Shown: one piece after another, positions 1 through 8,693 of the stretch
Layout of the letters: the number at the start of each line of letters is the position of its first letter
Numbering within the stretch: position 1 is the first letter of the stretch
Origin: Candidatus Kapaibacterium sp.
GTDB taxonomy: Bacteria; Bacteroidota; Ignavibacteria; Kapaibacteriales; UBA2268
DNA length: 57,281 bases
NCBI GenBank assembly: GCA_026418625.1
Contig: JAOABA010000017.1
Location: 1 to 57,281 of the forward strand
Direction: 5' to 3'
Program-made: the position numbers and the translations under genes
Notes under the pieces: model-generated
Told to the model about the DNA's origin: nothing
What the model saw: the letters and a program-made list of their open reading frames with translations, nothing else
Database searches by the model: none

Positions 1-1688
1 GCATAAGGAATAGTAATATTTTCAGAATAATTTGTTGATGTTCCTTGAACTACGATACTATCTCGACTGCAGCTTGTTAATGTTCTTAATGCATTTGTAA
101 TATTATCAAAATAATTGGATGTATTACTGTTATCAACTTTCAAATTGCTCAATGCACCAGTGCCAAGATTAGACATATAAGGATTGATATCTACTGGACC
201 ATAAACAATAGAATTTGAATTGGTATTATCTCGACCGCCGTCAATAGTTGGGTTGTCAACAGAGCCCCAAGCATATTTTGGACCGAGAGAAGTGCTTGGA
301 CCATTCCAACCTGTTTCATAACCATTATATATGTAATAAGGTTCATCATAATAGTTCTTCTCTGCGTCAATACATTTAATATCGCTTTGTTTGGCGTTAT
401 AATATATTCCAAATCTTCTGTTAGAATGAATTACGTTATTATTAATTTTGATATTAGTAAAATCATTTTTTTCATAATGACTGGTAATTCCAATTGGATG
501 GCCGGGCTCGTTAGTTGTGTAATTAATAAATATACCATCTTTATTATCCCAAAAATCAGAATAGTTATTAATGGTAACATTATCCGCTCCACCAAATAAA
601 TAGATACCACTGGATCTGTTTAAGTAGAATGATGATTTAACGTTTATATCACTTCTCTTGGAGACATCATTTGTACCACCATCAAAAAGAACTAAACCAT
701 TACCGTATTCAGCAGTGACTGTATTATCATCATCCTCTATTCCAAAGTAATCATTATACCAGCCATTAAGAGAAATTGTGTTATCTTCTAAAGTGAGACC
801 CGATATCTCTCCAGCGGCAACGATACCACTTCTGCGATTCAACATAATATAATTATTAGATAATAATACATTAGAAATGACAGAAGCTGAAGTCTCATCA
901 GCTTTTGGAGCTTTTAAATAAATTCCTTCTCCCTCCCCGGAAATATAATAAATCATAGAATTTTGTATGGTAATATTGGAAGTTTCGTAACCATCTCCCT
1001 CAATATAGATTCCATGCTTTCCAGCAGGTTGAAAGTCATTCTCGTATTCCCAAGGTTCATAATATTGGTTTAAGCCACCATTTGGAACCCAAGCCCAAAC
1101 CCATTGATTGTTATAATTTTTTTGCATAAAACCATAAGTGAGCGTGGTATTGCACAAAGGACCAATGTAACAGGTTTCGATCATAACATTGCTAACACCG
1201 GAGGCAATACTAATCAAGTTTGTAGAAGATGTTGCCTGTGTATTGAAAATTCTTAAATTTTCAATTGTTACATTGCTTTTTTGGATTGTAATAGAGCCGT
1301 GAATCCTGGCTTTCTCCAAAATAACGACATTATCTGTATTTTCGTCATACCAAAAATCTGATGGGGGGTGTTCCATTTCTGGACCAATGATAGTTAAGGA
1401 TTTGAAGTTAACACCTTCTCCACCAATAGTAATATTCTCATTATAATATTCCTTTCCGGAACCGTTTTGATTGATTATCGGATTTGCAGCAACATAGATA
1501 GTATAGTCATTATCGCTATTAGTGCATTGATTTACAGCATACTGAATCGTTCTCCAAGGGCTTGTTTCCGTGCCTAAATTTGAATTACTCCCATAAACAC
1601 TAACATAATAGCTGACATCAGCAGCCGAAAGGTTCTGATAGCCCATTATCAGAGCTAAAATAATAAGTATTTTAAAAAATTTATTCAT
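1..1688 (-). CDS. Secreted parallel beta-helix repeat protein, truncated by the window edge
   Basis: An uninterrupted frame runs from an ATG at 1688 to the left edge, giving 562 codons without a stop. The start is supported by GGAGA five bases upstream. The first ~22 residues form a signal peptide (Lys near the start, a Leu/Ile-rich core, then LSAAD). The mature part opens with GTETSPWRTIQYAVNQC and continues with many short repeats rich in Asn, Ile, Val and Gly (ITIQKSNVTIENLRI, SNITIQNSMIYYISGEGEGIYL, SDINVKSSFYLNRSSGIYLFGG). This is the pattern of right-handed parallel beta-helix (pectate-lyase-like, DUF1565-type) surface proteins. Near the left edge a second block (ITNALRTLTSC...YSENITI) resembles the opening block, so the protein may contain two helices. 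The C-terminus, where a T9SS sorting domain might be, lies outside the window. Substrate and function are unknown. Confidence 0.85.
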   Translation of the reverse strand, partial: MNKFFKILIILALIMGYQNLSAADVSYYVSVYGSNSNLGTETSPWRTIQYAVNQCTNSDNDYTIYVAANPIINQNGSGKEYYNENITIGGEGVNFKSLTIIGPEMEHPPSDFWYDENTDNVVILEKARIHGSITIQKSNVTIENLRIFNTQATSSTNLISIASGVSNVMIETCYIGPLCNTTLTYGFMQKNYNNQWVWAWVPNGGLNQYYEPWEYENDFQPAGKHGIYIEGDGYETSNITIQNSMIYYISGEGEGIYLKAPKADETSASVISNVLLSNNYIMLNRRSGIVAAGEISGLTLEDNTISLNGWYNDYFGIEDDDNTVTAEYGNGLVLFDGGTNDVSKRSDINVKSSFYLNRSSGIYLFGGADNVTINNYSDFWDNKDGIFINYTTNEPGHPIGITSHYEKNDFTNIKINNNVIHSNRRFGIYYNAKQSDIKCIDAEKNYYDEPYYIYNGYETGWNGPSTSLGPKYAWGSVDNPTIDGGRDNTNSNSIVYGPVDINPYMSNLGTGALSNLKVDNSNTSNYFDNITNALRTLTSCSRDSIVVQGTSTNYSENITIPY

Positions 1689-1904
1689 AAAATCTCCAAA
1701 AAATTTAATATTACCAAATTTTTTTTTTCAATTTATTTCAAACAAATAAAAAAAAAAACTTCCATTTTCCTCCATTTTTTTGTAATTAGCGAAAAATTAA
1801 CAGATTAATGAATTTTTTCAGTTTATAGAAAGTTTAAGGTTTAGAATGATTAGTTATTATTTTATTTTGTTATCATTAATAATAATAATAAAATAAAACT
1901 AATT

Positions 1905-2933
1905 TTATTCTTTTTCCATTCCCTTTCTTTTGAAAACATTAGGTGAAGCAGTAAAAGTGAGATTTTTGTAATAGGATAGACCTTTTTCCTCAATTTTTTT
2001 TGAAGCTATAAAGCCAATCATTCCGGCATTATCCATACAATATTGAAATTCAGGAATAAAAACCTCGATATTCTGATTTTCGGAAATATCTGCAAGTCTT
2101 CCTCTTAATCTGGAGTTAGCAGAAACACCGCCCGCAACAACAAGTTGATTAAGATTTTTTTGCTTGAGAGCATTAATTGATTTTGAGATAAGAACATCAA
2201 CTATGGCTTCCTGAACCGAGGCACATAAATCAGGGAAATTATTTTCTTCGACACCGTTTGGAAAATTTTTATTAATAAAGTATCTAACAGAAGTTTTCAA
2301 TCCACTAAAACTAAAATTAAAATCATTACTGTTAATTAATGGTCTTGGAAATTTGTATTTTTCTGGATTACCCATTTTTGCATATTTATCAATTAACGGA
2401 CCACCGGGATAATCGAGTCCAATAAGTTTAGCAGTTTTATCGAATGCTTCGCCGGCTGCATCATCAATTGTTTGACCAATTATTTCATAAGAATTAAAGG
2501 AATTCACTTCAAAAAGTATTGTATGGCCACCACTGACAACTAACGCAATAAACGGAAATTTTAAACTTGAATTATTAATAAAACCAGAAAATAAATGACC
2601 TTCGATATGATTAATCGGGACAACGGGCAAATTATGTCTTATTGAAAGTCCTTTAGCAAAATTTGAACCAACCACCAATGAACCGATGAGACCCGGTTCA
2701 GTAGTAACTGCAATAGCATCAATATCTTTTATGTCAGCTTTAGCTAATTTCAAGGCATCCTGAACAACGATAGCTATAGCTTTTAAATGTGATCTTGAGG
2801 CTATCTCTGGGACCACTCCGCCATATTTATTATGTATATACTGGGATGAAATGATATTACTGGCAACTATTCCATCTGAAATAATTGCAGCAGAGGTCTC
2901 ATCACAGGAAGTCTCTATAGCTAAAATTTTCAT
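1905..2933 (-). CDS. tsaD: tRNA N6-adenosine threonylcarbamoyltransferase TsaD
   Basis: TsaD transfers the threonylcarbamoyl group from TC-AMP to A37 of tRNAs that read ANN codons, acting in the cytoplasm with TsaB and TsaE. The 342-residue protein opens with the ASKHA-fold phosphate motif (ILAIETSCDET). It carries the metal-binding pair NHIEGH (His109, His113), the SGGHT loop (134-138) and VVAGGVSANSRLR near the C-terminus. Length is normal for the family. The ATG overlaps the stop of cinA by four bases (ATGA), so the two genes are probably translationally coupled. An A/T-only inverted repeat follows the stop at about 1850-1900 and is too weak to call a terminator. Confidence 0.97.
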   Translation of the reverse strand: MKILAIETSCDETSAAIISDGIVASNIISSQYIHNKYGGVVPEIASRSHLKAIAIVVQDALKLAKADIKDIDAIAVTTEPGLIGSLVVGSNFAKGLSIRHNLPVVPINHIEGHLFSGFINNSSLKFPFIALVVSGGHTILFEVNSFNSYEIIGQTIDDAAGEAFDKTAKLIGLDYPGGPLIDKYAKMGNPEKYKFPRPLINSNDFNFSFSGLKTSVRYFINKNFPNGVEENNFPDLCASVQEAIVDVLISKSINALKQKNLNQLVVAGGVSANSRLRGRLADISENQNIEVFIPEFQYCMDNAGMIGFIASKKIEEKGLSYYKNLTFTASPNVFKRKGMEKE

Positions 2934-4186
2934 TTTTCGAATTCATTTAATTTTTCAAAAAGCATAGTGAGAGCTGCGGCAACAGAACGCTCTCTATTGA
3001 TTTCTCTATCATCACCAAAAAGAAATTTTTTTGCGATAGATTTTTTATTATCTGCTAAACCTATCCAAACAGTTCCTACAGGTTTTTCTGAGGTTCCACC
3101 TGTTGGTCCGGCAATTCCTGTAATAGAAATACCAAAGTCAGCTCTGAATTTATCTTTAATATTTTTAGCCATTTCTAATGCTGTTTGTTCGCTAACTGCA
3201 CCAAAAGACTCAATAGTTGCTTTTTCCACACCTAATATATCAATTTTAATTTCATTACTATAAGCTATGATTCCACCCAAGAATATATCTGAACTGCCTG
3301 AATAATTGGTAAAGTTTGCACCAAGCAACCCACCTGTGCAAGATTCTGCAACGGCAACTGTCATTTTCTTTTGTCTTAATATATTGCTTACTGTTAGCAC
3401 CAAATCGTCTGAGTCAGTTCCGACAACATATTTGGATATTTTTTTCATTAAATATTTTTCAATTTTTTCTATTTTTTCTTTTCCTTCCTCAAAAGTTTTG
3501 GAATTGACACCAATCCTCAAACGAACACCTTTGTATGAGGGTAAATAAGCAAAACTACAATCTTCTGGAAAGTCAGATTTACTTCCAATCAAAATTGCTA
3601 AGTCAGACTCAAATATTCCGGCAGTATGAATAGTTTTATATAATACTAAGTCTGAATTCTTTTGATTTAAGAAATTTTTCAAAAAAGGGATAACACTATC
3701 TTCGATGATAAATTTCATTTCTTTTGGCACTCCGGGGAGAGAAATGAAAACTTTGCCATTTTCTTCGAATAACATACCCGGTGCAGTTCCAAACATATTT
3801 CTTAATGCTTTACACTTAGTAGGTAGCATTGCTTGAGTTTTGTGAAGCTCATTCATTTCTCGACCTCTACTTGAGAACCAATTCTTAAGGTATTCAAATG
3901 TCGGTTGATGAAATTCTAATTTATCATTGAGAAATTCACAGAGCGTTGGTTTAGTTATGTCGTCTTCTGTCGGTCCTAAACCACCTGTAATAATTACAAT
4001 ATCTGATATTTTAGCAAGACGCTCAAGTTCTGCTAACATTAATTCTTTTTTATCTGGAACGGTAGAGTGCAAAAGAACATTTAAACCGATAGATGTGCAT
4101 TTTGAAGCGATATATGCTGAATTTGTATTGACAATCTGCCCAATACAAATTTCATCACCTATTGTCAGTATTGAAACATTAACCAT
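2930..4186 (-). CDS. cinA: CinA family protein (nicotinamide mononucleotide deamidase / competence-damage inducible)
   Basis: This 418-residue protein has the standard two-domain CinA layout. An N-terminal MoCF/COG1058 domain (about 1-170) carries GGLGPTEDD at 68-76 and GTAPGM at about 133. A C-terminal PncC-type domain (about 255-415) carries VAESCTGG at about residue 280 and ITGIAGPTGG. Family members deamidate NMN in pyridine-nucleotide recycling, and the N-terminal domain has ADP-ribose pyrophosphatase activity in some species. The gene lies downstream of rpsA, separated by a strong hairpin terminator, so it needs its own promoter or read-through. Its end overlaps tsaD by four bases. Confidence 0.95.
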   Translation of the reverse strand: MVNVSILTIGDEICIGQIVNTNSAYIASKCTSIGLNVLLHSTVPDKKELMLAELERLAKISDIVIITGGLGPTEDDITKPTLCEFLNDKLEFHQPTFEYLKNWFSSRGREMNELHKTQAMLPTKCKALRNMFGTAPGMLFEENGKVFISLPGVPKEMKFIIEDSVIPFLKNFLNQKNSDLVLYKTIHTAGIFESDLAILIGSKSDFPEDCSFAYLPSYKGVRLRIGVNSKTFEEGKEKIEKIEKYLMKKISKYVVGTDSDDLVLTVSNILRQKKMTVAVAESCTGGLLGANFTNYSGSSDIFLGGIIAYSNEIKIDILGVEKATIESFGAVSEQTALEMAKNIKDKFRADFGISITGIAGPTGGTSEKPVGTVWIGLADNKKSIAKKFLFGDDREINRERSVAAALTMLFEKLNEFEK

Positions 4187-4204
4187 ATCAAAAATTTTAA
4201 ATGA

Positions 4205-4248
4205 CGAATAAAAATAAAAAAACTGTCAGAAAAATATCCTGACAGTTT
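4205..4248 (-). terminator. Rho-independent terminator after rpsA
   Basis: A perfect 10-bp inverted repeat (AAACTGTCAG at 4220-4229, CTGACAGTTT at 4239-4248) has a 9-base loop. Read on the minus strand it is followed by a T-rich tract, and it begins 23 bases past the rpsA stop codon. It should end most rpsA transcripts before cinA. Confidence 0.9.
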
Positions 4249-4271
4249 CTCAAATTAAATTTAACTAAATA

Positions 4272-6350
4272 TTAGTCTTTTTTCTCCTCAGATTCCGCTT
4301 GTGGCTCAGTTGTAATAACTACGATGTCTTCATTTTCGACCAAATCCACCTTAGAATCAGTTGAGTTATCCTCAGTAACATTAGACTCAACATTTTGTAA
4401 GTCAATTGCTTCCTCTGGTTGTTGATCAGTAACAGTTTCTATAACAAGCTCAGTAGATTCAGTTTTAGCTTCTTGAACTTTTTCAACTGGCTTTTCGTAA
4501 GGTTTTTCATACATCTGATATTCGTCAGGGAAGTTTAATTCCTCAGGGGTTACCGGAGGTGGTGGCTCATTGACATACATATCAGCATTTGGAACAGGGT
4601 GAGCAGCATTGTAAGCATCAATAACGGCTCTATCCTTATCTCTCAAAGCTTCAACAACTGAAAGAACAATTTTTTTAGATTCTTTGTTAAATTCAACTAC
4701 TTTTAAAGGCAGCCTATCACCGATTGTGAAATAATCACTAATAATTTTAACAGGTGCAAAAGAGAGCTGAGAAGCAGGAACGAAACCATCAACAGCATCG
4801 GGTAGCTCTACAATAACGCCCTTTTCAATGATTCTTTCAATTTTAGCTTCTGTTTCGGCTCCGATGTAATATTTTTGTTCAAAATAGTCCCACGGATTTT
4901 CTTTAATTTGTTTATGTCCAAGAGCAATTCTTCTTTGTTCGGAATCAACACCGATGACCATAACTTCTAATTCTTCACCTTTTTTAACGAATTCGCCGGG
5001 ATGTCTGATTTTTTTGGTCCAAGACAAGTCGCTAATGTGAACAAGACCGTCAACACCGGGTTCAAGCTCGACGAAAACGCCGAAGTTTGTTAGATTTCTA
5101 ACAATACCTCTGTGTCTTGAATTCAATGGATATTTTTGCATCAATTCATCCCAAGGATCGGGCTCTAATTGTTTCATACCCAAAGCAAGTTTCTTTTCTT
5201 CCTTATCAATATTAAGGACAACGGCATCGACAACCTGACCCATCGAAACGACTTGAGAAGGATGTTTAACGTGCTGTGTCCAAGACATTTCGCTGATATG
5301 AATTAAACCTTCTATACCCTTTTCAATTTCAATGAATGCACCATAATCAGTTAAGCTGACAACTTTTCCAGTAACTTTGGTTCCTTTTTCGTATTTGTCG
5401 CCGATAGTATCCCAAGGATGCGGAGTTAATTGCTTCATACTGAGTGAGATTCTGCGTTTTTCGTGATCAAAGTCGAGAATGACTACCTTAACAACTTGAT
5501 CGAGTTCGACAATCTCAGATGGATGAGTTACTCTTCCCCAAGATAAGTCTGTAATGTGAACTAAACCGTCAACTCCACCAAGATCAACAAAAACCCCAAA
5601 GTCAGCGATAGCTTTGACAACTCCTTCAAGCACCAAGCCTTTTTCGAGTTTTGAGATAATGCCGCTTCTTTGTTCGCTCAGCTGTTCTTCGAGAAGAACT
5701 TTGTGGCTGACAACGACGTTTTCGCTTGGATGGTTAACTTTAACTACTCTGACATCAATAGTTTTACCGACCCAAGAATCGAAATCTCTAACGGGTCTGA
5801 TGTCAATTTGTGAACCCGGTAAAAATGCCTCGATACCAAGTAGATCCACAACCATTCCACCTTTTATTCTTCTAAGGATTCTAACGGGGACGACTTCTTG
5901 TTTGTTATAAAGGTTAAGAATATCTTCCCAAATGCGCATAAAATCGGCTCTGCGTCTCGAAAGAATAAGTTTACCATTTGGATCTTCAATCGTATCAACA
6001 TAGACGTCTATTACGTCGCCGATTTTTAAAGTTTCTGCATTTAAAAGTTCAGCTTTTGGAACGACTCCCACTGATTTAAAGCCGATATCAACAAAGACTT
6101 CATCCTTGGTTATGTTAACGATTTTGCCTCGAACAAGCTCGTCCTCTTTGATATCTGTAAAAACTTTATCTAAAAGGTTTTTGAAACTATCATCATCCAT
6201 TTCTAAGTCATTAAATTCAGCTTCCTTGGATAATGAGGTTAGTGGATTGGATCTTTTTTCAGCAATTGCAGAATAATCAAATTCTGATGATGTTGTGTTT
6301 TCTGTGTTTTCGTTATTAATCTCTTGATTAATAATTTCAGTTTCGGACAT
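4272..6350 (-). CDS. rpsA: 30S ribosomal protein bS1
   Basis: bS1 binds mRNA on the 30S subunit and helps start translation. This 692-residue form has six recognisable S1 (OB-fold) repeats. They begin near VRGKIVNITKDEVFVDIG, VPVRILRRIKGGMVVDL, LEGVVKAIADFGVFVDLGG, VTGKVVSLTDYGAFIEI, HRGIVRNLTNFGVFVEL and AKIERIIEKGVIVELP. It is longer than the 557-residue E. coli protein because of an acidic N-terminal extension of about 70 residues and an acidic, Glu/Asp/Pro/Val-rich tail of about 110 residues after the last repeat. A strong Shine-Dalgarno (GGAGG) sits seven bases before the ATG. The gene has its own terminator and is probably monocistronic. Confidence 0.97.
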   Translation of the reverse strand: MSETEIINQEINNENTENTTSSEFDYSAIAEKRSNPLTSLSKEAEFNDLEMDDDSFKNLLDKVFTDIKEDELVRGKIVNITKDEVFVDIGFKSVGVVPKAELLNAETLKIGDVIDVYVDTIEDPNGKLILSRRRADFMRIWEDILNLYNKQEVVPVRILRRIKGGMVVDLLGIEAFLPGSQIDIRPVRDFDSWVGKTIDVRVVKVNHPSENVVVSHKVLLEEQLSEQRSGIISKLEKGLVLEGVVKAIADFGVFVDLGGVDGLVHITDLSWGRVTHPSEIVELDQVVKVVILDFDHEKRRISLSMKQLTPHPWDTIGDKYEKGTKVTGKVVSLTDYGAFIEIEKGIEGLIHISEMSWTQHVKHPSQVVSMGQVVDAVVLNIDKEEKKLALGMKQLEPDPWDELMQKYPLNSRHRGIVRNLTNFGVFVELEPGVDGLVHISDLSWTKKIRHPGEFVKKGEELEVMVIGVDSEQRRIALGHKQIKENPWDYFEQKYYIGAETEAKIERIIEKGVIVELPDAVDGFVPASQLSFAPVKIISDYFTIGDRLPLKVVEFNKESKKIVLSVVEALRDKDRAVIDAYNAAHPVPNADMYVNEPPPPVTPEELNFPDEYQMYEKPYEKPVEKVQEAKTESTELVIETVTDQQPEEAIDLQNVESNVTEDNSTDSKVDLVENEDIVVITTEPQAESEEKKD

Positions 6351-6684
6351 TAATTTCCTCCATTATCGGTGTTTTCTGCCGCCGACAGCATCTAGTTAAA
6401 AAATACAATTTTTTTAATTTTGTAAAATAAAGACTTACAATATAATATATTTTAAGAATTTATGGAAATATTTATTCAATATTTTTTTGAAAATTCTTAT
6501 TTTTTGGTTTAAAAATCATCTTGTTATTTTTTTTTATTTTAAATCAGAAAGCTTGCTTTCCCAAAAGAATAAAGTTAGAAAAAATCAGATCTTTTCTTGC
6601 AGAGGATTAAGAGATTAAATGATGTTCTTAGATTAATTACTTTGTAAATTTTTTGATTATTTGGTAATTGAAAATCCTGAGTAT
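6351..6684. other. Intergenic region upstream of rpsA
   Basis: This 334-base very AT-rich gap lies between the stop of nadD and the start of rpsA, both on the minus strand. It must hold the rpsA promoter and leader. The last 60 bases before rpsA contain a GC-richer patch (GCTGTCGGCGGCAG) that could form only a very short stem. A minus-strand TATATTG at about 6440 is a weak candidate for the -7 element. I see no ORF, RNA gene or convincing terminator here. Confidence 0.5.
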
Positions 6685-7299
6685 TTATGTTAGATATAAT
6701 TTATTGTTAATTATATATTTTTCAACTTCTTTTGTTACTAAATATTTTATAGGTTTATTGTTTCTTATTCTTTCCCTTATTGATTCAGAAGAAATTTCAA
6801 TTATTGGGTTATCGAGCCAGATGGGTGACTTATTTTTTGATGATAATGTATTGTTTATTTTTTCTCTATCTCTGTCTTTTAAATCAAATTTTCTTTTTGC
6901 GATGCAAAGTTGAACTTTTTCAATAATTTTTGTCCAATCTTTCCATTTATCAAAATAAATTGCTTGATCATCACCTATAAGTAAAAATAATTCATCTTTT
7001 GGAAATCTTGACTTAAAGTATTCTATAGTATTTATTGTATAAGATATTTCCTCTTTATCTATCTCATAAGTATCAATTTCAAATTTTTTGTTTTCATTAA
7101 TTGATATTTTTAGCATTTCAAGTCTGTGTTCTATGGCGACTAAATCGTTGGTATTATTAATTTTAAAGGGTGAAATATAAGTTGGGACAAAAAAACATTT
7201 ATCAAGCTGAAGTTGATAGAAAAATGTTTCGGCTATAATTAAATGAGCAATATGTATTGGATTGAAAGTTCCGCCAATAATACCAATACGCTTATTCAT
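6685..7299 (-). CDS. nadD: Nicotinate-nucleotide adenylyltransferase NadD
   Basis: NadD adenylates nicotinate mononucleotide in NAD synthesis. The 204-residue sequence has the nucleotidyltransferase signature GGTFNPIHIAHL at 9-20 and the C-terminal phosphate-binding motif ISSESIRERI. The central FLLIGDDQAIYFDKWKDW matches the family's GxDxxxxxxxW region. The ATG lies 14 bases after the nuoF stop, so nadD is the last gene of a valS-nuoF-nadD transcription unit. NadD makes the cofactor that NuoF-type subunits use, but the adjacency may be chance. Confidence 0.95.
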   Translation of the reverse strand: MNKRIGIIGGTFNPIHIAHLIIAETFFYQLQLDKCFFVPTYISPFKINNTNDLVAIEHRLEMLKISINENKKFEIDTYEIDKEEISYTINTIEYFKSRFPKDELFLLIGDDQAIYFDKWKDWTKIIEKVQLCIAKRKFDLKDRDREKINNTLSSKNKSPIWLDNPIIEISSESIRERIRNNKPIKYLVTKEVEKYIINNKLYLT

Positions 7300-7313
7300 A
7301 TAAATCGAAAAAT

Positions 7314-8645
7314 TTATACAGCTTCAATCAATGTATCAGCGGTGTTTCTTCTGCCGTGAACTATGTTTGGAGCTTTAAAAACTCTTGACTGGGTGACATA
7401 TTTTTCGAAATCTTCCCTGAATCTTGTAACAAAACCTCTAACGGGCCAAGCGGCAGCATCTCCAAGTGCACAAATTGTATTGCCCTCGATATTGTTAGCA
7501 ACTGAAACAAGCAAGTCAAGATCTTTTATTGTCCCTTCTCCAGCAACGATTCTTTTCAGAATTTTTTCCATCCATCCACAACCTTCTCTGCAAGGGGTGC
7601 ATTGACCACAAGATTCGTGATGATAAAAATGGGCTATTCGTAAAGTAACTTTTACGATATCTGTATCTTCGTTCATAACTATAATACCGCCCGTTCCAAT
7701 GTGTGTGCCATATTCTTTCAGCGACTCTTCGTCCATTTTAACACCATCTATTTCATCACCTCGAAGTGGAGGCATCGAACTGCCACCGGGTATCACAGCT
7801 TTTATTTTTTTATTTCCAAGAACCCCTTCACAATGGTTATAAATAATATCAGTCAGAAGTGTTCCTGTTGGAAGCTCATAAACGCCGGGTTTATTTATAT
7901 GTCCACTAACACCGAAAAGAAGTGTGCCGGGGTGTTTTTGTGCTCCTATTTTAGCATAATTTTCACCACCAATAGCAATAATTGCGGGAACCGTGGCAAT
8001 AGTTTCAACATTGTTGACGGTTGTAGGCATATTCCAAAGTCCTCTTTGAGCTGGGAATGGTGGTTTAAACCTTGGATAGCCTCGGTCGCCTTCGATTGAA
8101 GTCATAAGTGAAGTTTCCTCACCACATATATATGCTCCGGCTCCTTTGTGTATGTAAATTTCTATTGAATAGTCTGTTCCAAATACTTCTTTCATTCTTT
8201 TACCGATAAAGCCACTTTCATAGGCATCATCCAAAGCCTTTTGCATAAGACGTATCCACTTGTGATACTCTCCCCGAATATAAATATACGCTGCATCAAT
8301 ACCCATAGCATATCCAGAGATTAGAATGCCTTCTATTAATTGATGGGGATTGAATTCAAAAATCTGCCTATCTTTGAAAGATCCGGGTTCGGACTCATCA
8401 CCATTAACAGCAAGGAATTTTGGCTTTTCTTTTCCTTTTGGCATAAAGGTCCATTTTAAGCCTGTTGGAAAACAGGCTCCGCCTCGCCCTCTTAGACCAG
8501 AAGTTTTAACTTCATTAATAACTTCATCAGGGGTCATTTTAAGTGCTTTTTTGAAAGCTTCATAACCACCATTCTTAATGTAAACATCTATTTCATGGAG
8601 GTTTTCAATATCGTGTAAAAGTAATTTTGTTGTATTTTCAAACAT
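7314..8645 (-). CDS. nuoF: NADH-binding NuoF-type subunit (51 kDa, FMN and 4Fe-4S)
   Basis: This subunit oxidises NADH through FMN and passes electrons to iron-sulfur clusters. Visible motifs are the NADH-binding GRGGACFPTGLKW, the FMN-binding GAGAYICGEETSL and the 4Fe-4S ligands CGQCTPC (about residues 346-353 of the chosen protein) with a fourth Cys in TICALGD about 45 residues later. The frame opens farther upstream only with a TTG at 8675. I chose the ATG at 8645, giving 443 residues, close to the usual NuoF size. The gene stands alone between valS and nadD, with no nuoE, nuoG or hydrogenase genes nearby. It could therefore serve complex I encoded elsewhere or be the diaphorase subunit of another NAD-linked enzyme. 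Confidence 0.93.
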   Translation of the reverse strand: MFENTTKLLLHDIENLHEIDVYIKNGGYEAFKKALKMTPDEVINEVKTSGLRGRGGACFPTGLKWTFMPKGKEKPKFLAVNGDESEPGSFKDRQIFEFNPHQLIEGILISGYAMGIDAAYIYIRGEYHKWIRLMQKALDDAYESGFIGKRMKEVFGTDYSIEIYIHKGAGAYICGEETSLMTSIEGDRGYPRFKPPFPAQRGLWNMPTTVNNVETIATVPAIIAIGGENYAKIGAQKHPGTLLFGVSGHINKPGVYELPTGTLLTDIIYNHCEGVLGNKKIKAVIPGGSSMPPLRGDEIDGVKMDEESLKEYGTHIGTGGIIVMNEDTDIVKVTLRIAHFYHHESCGQCTPCREGCGWMEKILKRIVAGEGTIKDLDLLVSVANNIEGNTICALGDAAAWPVRGFVTRFREDFEKYVTQSRVFKAPNIVHGRRNTADTLIEAV

Positions 8646-8693
8646 AATAAAAACCTTAATATTGTCTTTTGTCAAAAATATAAATTTAATTAA

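Noticed and set aside
191-599. Short ORFs on both strands at the left edge
   Set aside because: They lie in other frames of the long beta-helix gene, have no start signals and no domain character.
1850-1900. Terminator after tsaD
   Set aside because: The inverted repeat is made almost only of A and T and would be unstable; there is no convincing T run.
7701-8099. 132-residue plus-strand ORF inside nuoF
   Set aside because: It is antisense to a clearly conserved gene, and its composition is that of a shadow frame.
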